This document shows, in pieces, positions 22,239 to 35,844 of a stretch of 64,000 nt of DNA. Source of the stretch: Dryomyza anilis (taxonomy: Eukaryota > Arthropoda > Insecta > Diptera > Dryomyzidae); NCBI GenBank assembly GCA_951804985.1, contig OX638132.1, positions 40,644,619 through 40,708,618 on the forward strand, written 5' to 3'. The notes under the pieces are model-generated. The model was not told the DNA's origin. It saw nothing but the letters and a program-made list of their open reading frames with translations, and did not search any database. Made by a program: the position numbers and the translations under genes. Numbering within the stretch: the first letter of the stretch is position 1; each line of letters begins with the position of its first letter.

Positions 22239-22255
22239 ATATATATATATATATA
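22239..22255. repeat. Short (TA)n tract at the unit 2/3 junction
   Basis: Only about eight TA steps, against 30-50 at the other junctions; it abuts the copia start CATGGATTG. Confidence 0.85.
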
Positions 22256-22759
22256 CATGGATTGTCAGAGTGCAATTCGTTTGGTCAAAAATTCCGAATT
22301 TCACAACATTAATGTGCGATACCATTTCATCCGTGAAAAATTTGAGGAAGACGTTTTTAAGTTGAAGTGTCAACTGATGAACAGCTGGCAGATATTGTGA
22401 CGAAGTCGTTGTCAAAAACAAAACATCACATTTTTCGTTCACTTATGAATATACATTAAAATATGAATATTGTTTTTTGATTAATATTTTTTGAATTTTA
22501 TTTAAAAAATTAAATAATGCATAAAATTAAGATTTTGAATTTATATTTGAAAAAACTGTTAACTAAAAGTCGGAGTATTGAAGTATGCAGATGTCTTTGT
22601 ATTTAGTTAAAGTTATTTAGCTCGGTGTTTATTCTGATATACACATTTTTCTGTAACAAAGTTTGTAGTCTGTAAGATCTCGTTTGATGAACAAACACTG
22701 CTGAATAAAACAAAACTAAATTAACAATTTCTCTCGCGTTTATTTCATTAAAGGACTCA
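22256..22759 (+). pseudogene. Truncated copia 3' end + LTR, unit 3
   Basis: The structure is as in unit 2 (LTR 22579-22759), without the local GTGTCAACT duplication and with the LTR variant AGCTCGGTG shared with the full element's 3' LTR. Confidence 0.93.
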
Positions 22760-23654
22760 AAAAGTAAAGATATCACTTTGTGAAAAACAAGTATAATTAA
22801 AACACAGACCTCTTGGAAAAATTGTTTTTTATGAGATCATTAAATTTTTATGAGATCATTAAATTCTTAAATAATGTTGATATTTATTAAATTAGATTAG
22901 ATAAATTAGATTAACTGTGACTTTGCTGATGTCCATACCTTATTTGTTATGAAAAATACTATTTCTGTCGGCGCATGTTTCTGCATTCAGTGTTTTGTTC
23001 CGCGAAGCAGTTAAAAATTTCACCCATTTTAAATGTATTGATGTGTCTCTGTATTTTTAGATTCTATCTGCATTTGAGTAATTTCAACATAAACTTCATC
23101 GATTAAATTTTTATTATTGTTCTCAACATCACCTCTTAAATTATTTAGAAATACGAAACTATTTTCAATCGGCTTGAGGTAAGTCAGTTTTTATCGAATC
23201 TTATCGAAACAGTTGCACATGTATTGTTTATAATTGCTTCACACTTACTGCGTTATCAATAATCAAAAAATAATGTACATCTTTAACATATACATTTATG
23301 TCAAAAAACTACTACTATGTTAAGTTGAACATTATTTTTTGATTATTGGTAACGCTGTTAGTTCTAGCACTTAGTTATAGCATAAGAAAATTTTGCTTCG
23401 AAGCATGATCACACTCACACTACATGTCTGTATACTGGTACAGCCTCTAGCTGGCAACAAAAACTTCTTTTACAACAATACTCACAACATTGGTTTGCTG
23501 TACACAAAATTTCCCACCAAAAAAAACGATTGCTTGGATGCTGTGTTCACATTTTGTTGTTGTTGTTGCACTTTCAAAAGAAGCAGAAGATATGCGAAAC
23601 AATATATATAAAAACGCAAAAAGCAATAGCTGTTGTTTATTGTCCTTAAATTTT

Positions 23655-24000
23655 TATACCCTACACTAAGAGTGAAAGGGTATATTCAGTTTGGTTCGCC
23701 GTTTGTAACACCCAGAAGGAAGCATCTCCGGTATGGAAAAGTATATATATTCTTGATCAGCATGGCCTCCTGAGGCGATTTAGCGATGTCCGTCTGTCTG
23801 TCCGTCTGTCTGTCTGTTGAAATCCCTACTACTTTTAGAATTGAAGAGCTAGATAAATGAAACTTATAACTTAGATTACTAATATACCTACGCTGTATGT
23901 GCTGTATGGGCGAGATCGGTCCATTGTGACCTATGATTCGACCACTTATGTTCTAATACCTCATATAAAATGTACATATAAAGATCAATTTTTATGTATA
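23655..24000 (+). mobile_element. DINE-1-like element, 3' half deleted, unit 3
   Basis: It is at the same insertion site and has nearly the same sequence as the copies at 18494 and 25924, up to the ATCAATTTTTATGTATA region, where the unit 3 deletion removes the rest, including the 3' hairpin. Confidence 0.92.
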
Positions 24001-24425
24001 TTTTTTTTATATTTGCGAATTTTTTTAACATGTTTTTTTTCTTTTATAGAAGGTAATGTTGTTGAAGTACTTTGCATGAACGCCTCATATTGTTGAAAGC
24101 AATATTTTTAACAATATTAAAATCTATTTTTTTAAATAAAAATGTATATTTGAAATTTTTTATATTTTTAAATAATTGGTAAAATATGTCTGAATAATTT
24201 TTGAAATAAACACTTTTTGTCTTGCTGGAATGTTGCAGAGAGATTTTTTGTGCAATATTGCGATTGATGTATTGCTACAATATTCCATAAAAATTGTATG
24301 CGAAATATACATGTAATGTAGAAATATTGCTGCAAGATTGCAACAACAGTTTGTGCTGTAGGGGTAGATACTATTTGATGAACATTTTTAATTTATGACC
24401 ATACTCTTTGTATTTATGTTAAACA

Positions 24426-24426
<1 letters not shown>

Positions 24427-24465
<39 letters not shown>

Positions 24466-24469
24466 ATAT

Positions 24470-24524
<55 letters not shown>
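24427..24524. repeat. (TA)n tract at the unit 3/4 junction
   Basis: About 50 TA steps with single TTTA and TAGA interruptions near 24451 and 24470. Confidence 0.9.
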
Positions 24525-24527
<3 letters not shown>

Positions 24528-25028
24528 GGATTGTCAGAGTGCAATTCGTTTGGTCAAAAATTCCGAATTTCACAACATTAATGTGCGATACCATTTCATC
24601 CGTGAAAAATTTGAGGAAGACGTTTTTAAGTTGAAGTGTCAACTGATGAACAGCTGGCAGATATTGTGACGAAGTCGTTGTCAAAAACAAAACATCACAT
24701 TTTTCGTTCACTTATGAATATACATTAAAATATGAATATTGTTTTTTGATTAATATTTTTTGAATTTTATTTAAAAAATTAAATAATGCATAAAATTAAG
24801 ATTTTGAATTTATATTTGAAAAAACTGTTAACTAAAAGTCGGAGTATTGAAGTATGCAGATGTCTTTGTATTTAGTTAAAGTTATTTAGCTCGGTGTTTA
24901 TTCTGATATACACATTTTTCTGTAACAAAGTTTGTAGTCTGTAAGATCTCGTTTGATGAACAAACACTGCTGAATAAAACAAAACTAAATTAACAATTTC
25001 TCTCGCGTTTATTTCATTAAAGGACTCA
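24525..25028 (+). pseudogene. Truncated copia 3' end + LTR, unit 4
   Basis: Same as unit 3, with the LTR at 24848-25028. RNase H C-terminal remnants read in frame for about 25 codons before the shared deletion. Confidence 0.93.
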
Positions 25029-25923
25029 AAAAGTAAAGATATCACTTTGTGAAAAACAAGTATAATTAAAACACAGACCTCTTGGAAAAATTGTTTTTTA
25101 TGAGATCATTAAATTTTTATGAGATCATTAAATTCTTAAATAATGTTGATATTTATTAAATTAGATTAGATAAATTAGATTAACTGTGACTTTGCTGATG
25201 TCCATACCTTATTTGTTATGAAAAATACTATTTCTGTCGGTGCATGTTTCTGCATTCAATGTTTTGTTCCGCGAAGCAGTTAAAAATTTCACCCATTTTA
25301 AATGTATTGATGTGTCTCTGTATTTTTAGATTCTATCTGCATTTGAGTAATTTCAACATAAACTTCATCGATTAAATTTTTATTATTGTTCTCAACATCA
25401 CCTCTTAAATTATTTAGAAATACGAAACTATTTTCAATCGGCTTGAGGTAAGTCAGTTTTTATCGAATCTTATCGAAACAGTTGCACATGTATTGTTTAT
25501 AATTGCTTCACACTTACTGCGTTATCAATAATCAAAAAATAATGTACATCTTTAACATATACATTTATGTCAAAAAACTACTACTATGTTAAGTTGAACA
25601 TTATTTTTTGATTATTGGTAATGCTGTTAGTTCTAGCACTTAGTTATAGCATAAGAAAATTTTGCTTCGAAGCATGATCACACTCACACTACATGTCTGT
25701 ATACTGGTACAGCCTCTAGCTGGCAACAAAAACTTCTTTTACAACAATACTCACAACATTGGTTTGCTGTACACAAAATTTCCCACCAAAAAAAACGATT
25801 GCTTGGATGCTGTGTTCACATTTTGTTGTTGTTGTTGCACTTTCAAAAGAAGCAGAAGATATGCGAAACAATATATATAAAAACGCAAAAAGCAATAGCT
25901 GTTGTTTATTGTCCTTAAATTTT

Positions 25924-26623
25924 TATACCCTACACTAAGAGTGAAAGGGTATATTCAGTTTGGTTCGCCGTTTGTAACACCCAGAAGGAAGCATCTCCGG
26001 TATGGAAAAGTATATATATTCTTGATCAGCATGACCTCCTGAGGCGATTTAGCGATGTCCGTCTGTCTGTCCGTCTGTCTGTCTGTTGAAATCCCTACTA
26101 CTTTTAGAATTGAAGAGCTAGATAAATGAAACTTATAACTTAGATTACTAATATACCTACGCTGTATGTGCTGTATGGGCGAGATCGGTCCATTGTGACC
26201 TATGATTCGACCACTTATGTTCTAATACCTCATATAAAATGTACATATAAAGATCAATTTTTATGTATACGTGCTTAGGTAAACTTTTTTAGCCAAATAT
26301 ATATTGACATCATGCTCAAATACATTATAATAATGTTTTCCGGCGAAAAGACTTGTGGTTCACAAAAAAAAATCGAAATTCGGTACACCTACCCATTTGT
26401 AAATATGGGTATCAAATGAATGGAAATTCTTCAGCGATTGAATGTTTGTAGTTATTTTCAGGATTCGTATACCCTGGTGACCTATATATCACTTTGAATG
26501 GTAACCACACATATGTGTAGGGTATTTATAGTCGGCTTAGACCGACTATAATTTTGATAATCCTAACTATCATAATTACACCTACTTTAAAATTTCCCAT
26601 GTGATCTAACCTTCCCAACTGGT
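25924..26623 (+). mobile_element. DINE-1/mini-me-like Helentron, complete, unit 4
   Basis: It has the same site, length (700 bp) and sequence as the unit 2 copy, so both derive from one insertion that was then duplicated with the unit. Confidence 0.92.
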
Positions 26624-27601
26624 TTTATTTTAATTTTTAATGCAAAAACTAATTTGTCGGGCTCTAGGTCTACCAAATGCAATATGTATTTTGTTCTGGT
26701 TCAAAAAACAACAACAGTAATTGACAAAAAACCAAAAACTTGTTGGCCGACCGTACAGCTGTTTCGGAAGCAGCCAAGCTTCCTCATCAGCGGTCTTGTA
26801 TGCAGTTTGTGCTTAGCTAAACCTACAACTTCACTTTGTATAATAAACAGAATGCGAATTCTGTTCTGCACAAAGTGACGAGAAGGCAAGCAGCAAATAT
26901 TTAATTTTTTATTGTATTTTGTTTAGATTTTTAGAACGCGATTTAGTGGTCGCATTTTTGGAGTTTATAGTTTAATATTTTATTACAATATTATTTATTA
27001 CAATAAGAATTTCGGTTTATCTATATATATAAACCTAAATCATTCAAAACATCATAACTCAGCACATACACAAGCTAAAAAGATGAAAAAAAAAAAAATC
27101 AAATACAAAAAAATATGCAAAAGCAAAAATCAAACACAAAAACAAAAGCATAAAACTAAAGAAATAACACATAATCAACTACAAAATAAAAAAAGATGGA
27201 AATACTAAAACAATTGCAAATACAAACAAAAATAAACAAAATCAAAAACATAACAAAGCTCAAAAACAAAAGGAAAAACACAAAAGGAAAAAAACAAAAG
27301 TAATAACACAAAAAAAATGCAAAAATTAAAAACAAATTGAAAAACCCAAAATAAAAACTCAAAAATAATAGAATAAAAACAAAATACGGAAGCAAATCAC
27401 AAAAACGGATATAAACAGAATAACAAAAACACAACTACAAAAAAAACCACATATAAAGTGAAAACACAAAAAGAAAGCGAAAACAAAATCAAAAACAAAA
27501 GCCTCCATAGAAGGTACGTTTTCAAGATGGTGTATGTCAACAATTATTATAGTGATTCAAGATATTTCACACCAGAGTAACAACCATCCCAAATTCTTTA
27601 A

Positions 27602-28075
27602 ACTCACCACACCAAAATTCACCGCAACGAAATTCACCACATTAAAACTCACCACAATGAAACTGACCACACCAAAATTCACCACACTTATATTTATCAC
27701 ACTAAAGTTCACCACACTAAAATTCACCACGCTAGAACTCACCACACTTAAATTCACCACACTAAAATTCACCACACTAAAATTCACCACACTAAAACTC
27801 ACCACACTACAATTCACCACAATAAAATTCACCACACTAAAACTTACCAAACAAAAACTCACCACGCCAAAATACACATCACCACACCGAAACTCACCAC
27901 ATTAAAACTTCTACTGGGAAAAACTCTACGGGGAAGAATTCTACCGGGAAAAATTCAACCGGGATGAGTTCTACCGGGAAAAATTCAACCGGGATGAGTT
28001 CTACCGGGAAGAATTCTACGGGAAAGCGTTCTATGGGGAAAATTTTACGGGGAAGATTTCTACTGGGAAGAAATC
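27602..28075. repeat. Paired 15-bp minisatellites, unit 4
   Basis: The first type runs to about 27905 and the second 27908-28075. The second is longer than in other units by a 30-bp duplication (GGGATGAGTTCTACC block repeated). Confidence 0.88.
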
Positions 28076-29558
28076 GAAGGCGAAATATATATAATATTTG
28101 TCCTCTTGTAATAAATGGATATGTTTCGACATCGTGATGATCGATTCCAACTTATTATTAATAATTTCACACACATTTATTACACACGCGATAGATTTAC
28201 GAATTAAATTCAATACATTTCAACAAATGCCGATGCTGAAAAAAGAATTTGATCTGTTCTGTCTTGTTTTCTTTTGTATTCTTGTTTTTTTTATATGTTT
28301 TCTGCTTCTTTTTGCTTTACGAATATCAATTTGTAAATTATGTATTTGTAAATAATGTATCGTAAAATATAAAATCGGAACGAAGTTAAAAATGATGAAA
28401 TGATAACCAGCAAAGTAAATGTTTATGGAATTGACTATTTGGAACAATTCTTTTACACGTTTACGTACAAATTTTTAAAGGATTGAAATAAAAACTTAAT
28501 GTTTCTCTGCAATTAATTTTACAAACATTTACACCTTTATTAAAAATATTTTTTTCTCTTCGATAGATTTGGTAATTGGGCCTTTAGGGCATATTCAATT
28601 TTCGCGCTGTAAATGATAACTTTTCCTTTGATTTGAATTTTGGGAGATTTTTCGAATATATTCTTTTTTGGAAATTTGGAAAATTGTATCAAATACCAAA
28701 AAAATTGAGAGTTTAGTATTAATTCATGTTAATCAAGTTATTGAAATCATAAAAAGATAACCCCATAGAGACTATTTGAAAAATATCAACAACATAAACA
28801 TATGAAGGTGGAGATTTCCCACATTAGTCCCACTATAAGTTTCCCTATTAAAATGTTTTATAAAAATAATTTAAAGTCGAACATTTATAATTTTTAACTT
28901 ATTTTGGGTTAAACAAAAATAGTCGTTTATGGATTGTATGCATTCATTTAATGAAAAAAGAATTTGATTTATCATTCGCTTGATTTTGATATTCAAAGCG
29001 AATACAATTTAGGTGAAGAGGAATGTTGCATGTTTTTTACAAATTTATTATAATTATTGTATACAAATGAATTTATGGGTCCCTTTCAGATGTAGAATTT
29101 ATAATTGCAGCCCTGAGTCATGTACTAACAATATTTTTAATCACTACTTGATTTTTTATTTTCTTACTGTTTCAACTCAAAAATACTATTTGTATTAATT
29201 TGAATAAATGCTTTGTGAAAAATGATACTTCTAGCGTAATGGTGAGAACTCGGGACTTGTAACCCGGAAATGCGTGTTCTTGTATATATATTTTTTTATT
29301 TGCGAATTTTTTTAACATGTTTTTTTTCTTTTATAGAAGGTAATGTTGTTGAAGTACTTTGCATGAACGCCTCATATTGTTGAAAGCAATATTTTTAACA
29401 ATATTAAAATCTATTTTTTTAAATAAAAATGTATATTTGAAATTTTTTATATTTTTAAATAATTGGTAAAATATGTCTGAATAATTTTTGAAATAAACAC
29501 TTTTTGTCTTGCTGGAATGTTGCAGAGAGATTTTTTGTGCAATATTGCGATTGATGTA

Positions 29559-29871
29559 ATAATAATAATAATAGTTTGGCGCTACAGTCCTGTATAGAAC
29601 TTCGGCCGAGCTCTCTCACCATTTTGAGCTGTGCGTGTTATATTTGTACTCAAAGTGGTGGGACCTACAGTTTATTGCCGAATCCGAACGGCGGGTGAGA
29701 GCTTTTCATAGGCAATGGTTTTACTCTCGTAGGTTTGCCATTTACTGACGAGAGGTAGCGCGGTATAGAAAAATGTTTCTATGAAAAGATGTTGTTAGCC
29801 CCGGTCCAGGCTTGAACCGGGGACCTTTCGGCTCGCAGTCCAACGCACTAACCACTGAGCTACCGCGGCTA
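29559..29871 (-). mobile_element. tRNA-derived SINE, copy 3, in array unit 4
   Basis: This reversed copy has an (ATA)n tail at its left end and the head AGCCGCGGTAGCTCAGTGG at its right end on the minus strand. An 11-bp target-site duplication, CGATTGATGTA, flanks it (29548-29558 and 29872-29882). The empty site is visible in units 1-3 and 5. Confidence 0.95.
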
Positions 29872-30036
29872 CGATTGATGTATTGCTACAATATTCCATA
29901 AAAATTGTATGCGAAATATACATGTAATGTAGAAATATTGCTGCAAGATTGCAACAACAGTTTGTGCTGTAGGGGTAGATACTATTTGATGAACATTTTT
30001 AATTTATGACCATACTCTTTGTATTTATGTTAAACA

Positions 30037-30124
<88 letters not shown>
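30037..30124. repeat. (TA)n tract at the unit 4/5 junction
   Basis: About 40 TA steps with one TATTATA interruption near 30055. Confidence 0.9.
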
Positions 30125-30127
<3 letters not shown>

Positions 30128-30635
30128 GGATTGTCAGAGTGCAATTCGTTTGGTCAAAAATTCCGAATTTCACAACATTAATGTGCGATACCATTTCATC
30201 CGTGAAAAATTTGAGGAAGACGTTTTTAAGTTGAAGTGTCAACTGATGAACAGCTGGCAGATATTGTGACGAAGTCGTTGTCAAAAACAAAACATCACAT
30301 TTTTCGTTCACTTATGAATATACATTAAAATATGAATATTGTTTTTTGATTAATATTTTTTGAATTTTATTTAAAAAATTAAATAATGCATAAAATTAAG
30401 ATTTTGAATTTATATTTGAAAAAACTGTTAACTAAAAGTCGGAGTATTGAAGTATGCAGATGTCTTTGTATTTAGTTAAAGTTATTTAGCTCGGTGTTTA
30501 TTCTGATATACACATTTTTCTGTAACAAAGTTATCTGTAACAAAGTCTGTAAGATCTCGTTTGATGAACAAACACTGCTGAATAAAACAAAACTAAATTA
30601 ACAATTTCTCTCGCGTTTATTTCATTAAAGGACTC
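30125..30635 (+). pseudogene. Truncated copia 3' end + LTR, unit 5
   Basis: Structure as in units 3-4. The LTR (30448-30635) has a small local rearrangement, CTGTAACAAAGTTATCTGTAACAAAG written here as a duplicated CTGTAACAAAG, near 30523-30547. Confidence 0.92.
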
Positions 30636-31814
30636 AAAAAGTAAAGATATCACTTTGTGAAAAACAAGTATAATTAAAACACAGACCTCTTGGAAAAATT
30701 GTTTTTTATGAGATCATAAAATTTTTATGAGATCATTAAATTCTTAAATAATGTTGATATTTATTAAATTAGATTAGATAAATTAGATTAACTGTGACTT
30801 TGCTGATGTCCATACCTTATTTGTTATGAAAAATACTATTTCTGTCGGCGCATGTTTCTGCATTCAATGTTTTGTTCCGCGAAGCAGTTAAAAATTTCAC
30901 CCATTTTAAATGTATTGATGTGTCTCTGTATTTTTAGATTCTATCTGCATTTGAGTAATTTCAACATAAACTTCATCGATTAAATTTTTATTATTGTTCT
31001 CAACATCACCTCTTAAATTATTTAGAAATACGAAACTATTTTCAATCGGCTTGAGGTAAGTCAGTTTTTATCGAATCTTATCGAAACAGTTGCACATGTA
31101 TTGTTTATAATTGCTTCACACTTACTGCGTTATCAATAATCAAAAAATAATGTACATCTTTAACATATACATTTATGTCAAAAAACTACTACTATGTTAA
31201 GTTGAACATTATTTTTTGATTATTGGTAACGCTGTTAGTTCTAGCACTTAGTTATAGCATAAGAAAATTTTGCTTCGAAGCATGATCACACTCACACTAC
31301 ATGTCTGTATACTGGTACAGCCTCTAGCTGGCAACAAAAACTTCTTTTACAACAATACTCACAACATTGGTTTGCTGTACACAAAATTTCCCACCAAAAA
31401 AAAACGATTGCTTGGATGCTGTGTTCACATTTTGTTGTTGTTGTTGCACTTTCAAAAGAAGCAGAAGATATGCGAAACAACATATATAAAAACGCAAAAA
31501 GCAATAGCTGTTGTTTATTGTCCTTAATTTTTTTTATTTTAATTTTTAATGCAAAAACTAATTTGTCGGGCTCTAGGTCTACCAAATGCAATATGTATTT
31601 TGCACTGGTTCAAAAAACAACAACAGTAATTGACAAAAAACAAAAAACTTGTTGGCCGACCGTACAGCTGTTTCGGAAGCAGCCAAGCTTCCTCATCAGC
31701 GGCCTTGTATGCAGTTTGTGCTTAACTAAACCTACAACTTCACTTTGTATAATAAACAGAATGCGAATTCTGTTCTGCACAAAGTGACGAGAAGGCAAGC
31801 AGCAAATATTTAAT

Positions 31815-31969
31815 TACAATACACTAAGAGTGAAAGGGTATATTCAGTTTGGTACGCCGTTTGTAACACCCAGAAGAAAGCATCTCCGGTATGGAAAAGT
31901 ATATATATTCTTGATCAGCATGACCTCCTGAGTCGATTTAGCGATGTCCGTCTGTCCGTCTGTCTGTCC

Positions 31970-32015
<46 letters not shown>

Positions 32016-32573
32016 CCGTCTGTCTGTCTGTTGAAATCCCTAAGACTTTTAAAATTGAAGAGCTAGATAAATGAAACTTATTACTTAGATTACTAATATA
32101 CCTACGCTGTATGTGCGAAAAAATTGGCGAGATCGGTCCATGGTGACCTATGATCCGACCACTTATGTTCAAATACCACATATAAAATGTACATATAAAG
32201 ATCAATTTTTATGTATACGTGCTTAGGTAAACTTTGTTGGTCAAATATATATTGACATCATGCTCAAATACATGATAATAATGTTTTCCGGCGAAAAGAC
32301 TTGTGGTTCACAAAAAAAAAAATCGAAATTCGGTACACCTACCCATTTGTAAATATGGGTATCAAATGAATGGAAATTCTTCAGCGATTGAATGTTTGTA
32401 GTTATTTTCAGGATTCGTATACCCTAGTGACCTATATATCACTTTGAATGGTAACCACACATATGTGTAGGGTATTTATAGTCGGCTTAGACCGACTATA
32501 ATTTTGATAATCCTAACTATCATAATTACACCTACTTTAAAATTTCCCATGTGATCTAACCTTCCCAACTGGT
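31815..32573 (+). mobile_element. DINE-1/mini-me-like Helentron, unit 5, copy a
   Basis: This 759-bp copy has a slightly degraded start (TACAATACACTAAGAG), a long (GTCY)n tract at 31947-32030 and the usual 3' hairpin and CCCAACTGGT end. By comparison with unit 1 it was inserted into a six-T run, with no duplication. It is private to unit 5. Confidence 0.92.
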
Positions 32574-33278
32574 TTTTTATTGTATTTTGTTTAGATTTTT
32601 AGAACGCGATTTAGTGGTCGCATTTTTGGAGTTTATAGTTTATTATTTTATTACAAAATTATTTATTACAATAAGAATTTCGGTTTATCTATATATATAA
32701 ACCTAAATCATTCAAAACATCATAACTCAGCACATACACAAGCTAAAAAGATGAAAAAAAAAATCAAATACAAAAAAATATGCAAAAGCAAAAATCAAAC
32801 ACAAAAACAAAAGCATAAAACTAAAGCAATAACACACAATCAACTACTAAATAAAAAATGATGGAAATACTAAAACAAATGCAAATACAAACAAAAATAA
32901 ACAAAATCAAAAACATAACAAAGCTCAAAAACAAAAGCAAAAACAAAGGAGAAACACAAAAGCAAAAAAACAAAAGTAATAACACAAAAAAATGCAAAAA
33001 TTTAAAACAAATTGAAAAACCCAAAATAAAAACACAAAAATAAAAGAATAAAAACAAAATACAGAAGCAAATCACAAAAACGGAAATAAACAGAATAACA
33101 AAAACACAACTACAAAAAAAAACCACATATAAAGTGAAAACACAAAAAGAAAGCGAAAACAAAATCAAAAACAAAAGCCTCCATAGAAGGTACGTTTTCA
33201 AGATGGTGTATGTCAACAATTATTATAGTGATTCAAGATATTTCACACCAGAGTAACAACCATCCCAAATTCTTTAAA

Positions 33279-33692
33279 CTCACCACACCAAAATTCACCG
33301 CAACGAAATTCACCACATTAAAACTCACCACAATGAAACTGACCACACCAAAATTCACCACACTTATATTTATCACACTAAAGTTCACCACACTAAAATT
33401 CACCACGCTAGAACTCACCACACTAAAATTCACCACACTAAAACTCACCACACTACAATTCACCACAATAAAATTCACCACACTAAAACTTACCAAACTA
33501 AAACTCACCACGCCAAAATACACATCACCACACCGAAACTCACCACATTAAAACTTCTACTGGGAAAAACTCTACGGGGAAGAATTCTACCGGGAAAAAT
33601 TCAACCGGGATGAGTTCTACCGGGAAGAATTCTACGGGAAAGCGTTCTATGGGGAAAATTTTACGGAGAAGATTTCTACTGGGAAGAAATCG
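33279..33692. repeat. Paired 15-bp minisatellites, unit 5
   Basis: The first type runs to about 33552, with two fewer copies than unit 1; the second follows at 33554-33692. Confidence 0.88.
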
Positions 33693-34781
33693 AAGGCGAA
33701 ATATATATAATATATATTTGTCCTCTTGCAATAAATGGATATGTTTCGACATCGTGATGATCGATTCCAACTTATTAATAATAATTTCACACACATTTAT
33801 TACACACGCGATAGATTTACGAATTAAATTCAATACATTTCAACAAATGCCGATGCTGAAAAACGAATTTGATCTGTTCTGTCTTGTTTTCTTTTGTTTT
33901 CTTGTTTTTTTTATATGTTTTCTGCTTCTTTTTGCTTTACGAATATCAATTTGTAAATTATGTATTTGTAAATAATGTATCGTAAAATATAAAATCGGAA
34001 AGAAGGGAGATTTTTCGAATATATTCTTTTTTGGAAATTTGGAAAATTGTATCAAATACCAAAAAAATTGAGAGTTCAGTATTAATTCATGTTAATCAAG
34101 TTATTCAAATCATAAAAAGATAACTCCATAGAGAATATTTGAAAAATATCAACAACATAAACATATGAAAGTGGAGATTTCCCACATTAGTCCCACTATA
34201 AGTTTTCCTATTAAAATGTTTTATAAAAATAATTTAAAGTCGAACATTTATAATTTTTAACTTATTTTGGGTTAAACAAAAATAGTCGTTTATGGATTGT
34301 ATGCATTCATTTAATGAAAAAAGAATTTGATTTATCATTCGCTTGATTTTGATATTCAAAGCGAATACAATTTAGGTGAAGAGGAATGTTGCATGTTTTT
34401 TACAAATTTATTATAATTATTCTATACAAATGAATTTATGGGTCCCTTTCAGATGTAGAATTTATAATTGCAGCCCTGAGTCATGTACTAACAATATTTT
34501 TAATCACTACTTGATTTTTTATTTTCTTACTGTTTCAACTCAAAAATACTATTTCTATTAATTTGAATAAATGCTTTGTGAAAAATGATACTTCTAGCGT
34601 AATGGTGAGAACTCGGGACTTGTAACCCGGAAATGCGAGTTCTTGTATATATATTTTTTATATTTGCGAATTTTTTAACATGTTTTTTTTTCTTTTATAG
34701 AAGGTAATGTTGTTGAAGTACTTTGCATGAACGCCTCATATTGTTGAAAGCAATATTTTTAACAATATTAAAATCTATTTT

Positions 34782-34942
34782 TATACCCTACACTAAGAGT
34801 GAAAGGGTATATTCAGTTTGGTACGCCGTTTGTAACACCCAGAAGAAAGCATCTCCGGTATGGAAAAGTATATATATTCTTGATCAGCATGACCTCCTGA
34901 GTCGATTTAGCGATGTCCGTCTGTCCGTCCGTCTGTCTGTCC

Positions 34943-34984
<42 letters not shown>

Positions 34985-35538
34985 CTGTCTGTCTGTTGAA
35001 ATCCCTAAGACTTTTAAAATTGAAGAGCTAGATAAATGAAACTTATAACTTAGATTACTTATATACCTACGCTGTATGTGCGAAAAAATTGGCGAGATCG
35101 GTCCATGGTGACCTATGATCCGACCACTTATGTTCAAATACCACATATAAAATGTACATATAAAGATCAATTTTTATGTATACGTGCTTAGGTAAACTTT
35201 GTTGGTCAAATATATATTGACATCATGCTCAAATACATGATAATAATGTTTTCCGGCGAAAAGACTTGTGGTTCACAAAAAAAAAAATCGAAATTCGGTA
35301 CACCTACCCATTTGTAAATATGGGTATCAAATGAATGGAAATTCTTCAGCGATTGAATGTTTGTAGTTATTTTCAGGATTCGTATACCCTGGTGACCTAT
35401 ATATCACTTTGAATGGTAACCACACATATGTGTAGGGTATTTATAGTCGGCTTAGACCGACTATAATTTTGATAATCCTAACTATCATAATTACACCTAC
35501 TTTAAAATTTCCCATGTGATCTAACCTTCCCAACTGGT
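34782..35538 (+). mobile_element. DINE-1/mini-me-like Helentron, unit 5, copy b
   Basis: This 757-bp copy is closer to copy a than to the unit 2/4 copies (shared CGAAAAAATTGGCGAG and a long (GTCY)n tract at about 34916-34995). It was inserted into a seven-T run that is intact in units 1, 2 and 4. Confidence 0.92.
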
Positions 35539-35836
35539 TTTAAATAAAAATGTATATTTGAAATTTTTTATATTTTTATATAATTGGTAAAATATGTCTG
35601 AATAATTTTTGAAATGAACACTTTTTGTCTTGCTGGAATGTTGCAGAGAGATTTTCTGTGCAATATTGCGTTTGATGTATTGCTACAATATTCCATAAAA
35701 ATTGTAAGCGCAATATACATGTAATGTAGAAATATTGCTGCAAGATTGCAAACAACAGTTTGTGCTGTAGGGGTAGATACTATTTGATGAACGTTTTTAA
35801 TTTATGACCATACTCTTTGTATTTATGTTAAACAAT

Positions 35837-35844
35837 ATATATTT

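Larger units (their letters stand above)
17077..22255 (+). repeat. Array unit 2
   Basis: It contains a complete DINE-1 (18494-19193) and no SINE. The (TA)n at its end is short (about 22239-22255). It has lost about 17 bases around 21555 (GAGGAATGTTGCATG region) present in units 1, 4 and 5. Confidence 0.9.
22256..24524 (+). repeat. Array unit 3, internally deleted
   Basis: It matches units 2 and 4 up to the first half of the DINE-1, then jumps at about 23996-24000 to the sequence that follows the tRNA-like fragment in other units. The breakpoint sits in TGTATA, present on both sides, so about 3.3 kb was lost at a short microhomology. Confidence 0.9.
24525..30124 (+). repeat. Array unit 4
   Basis: It contains a DINE-1 at the same site as units 2 and 3 (25924-26623) and a reversed SINE at 29559-29871. 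The second minisatellite has one extra pair of repeats (about 27955-27985) compared with unit 2. Confidence 0.9.

Noticed and set aside
32821..33219. 132-codon F/L/C-rich reverse frame and its counterparts in other units
   Set aside because: It is a translation of the A/C-rich low-complexity tract; its length changes with indels between units.
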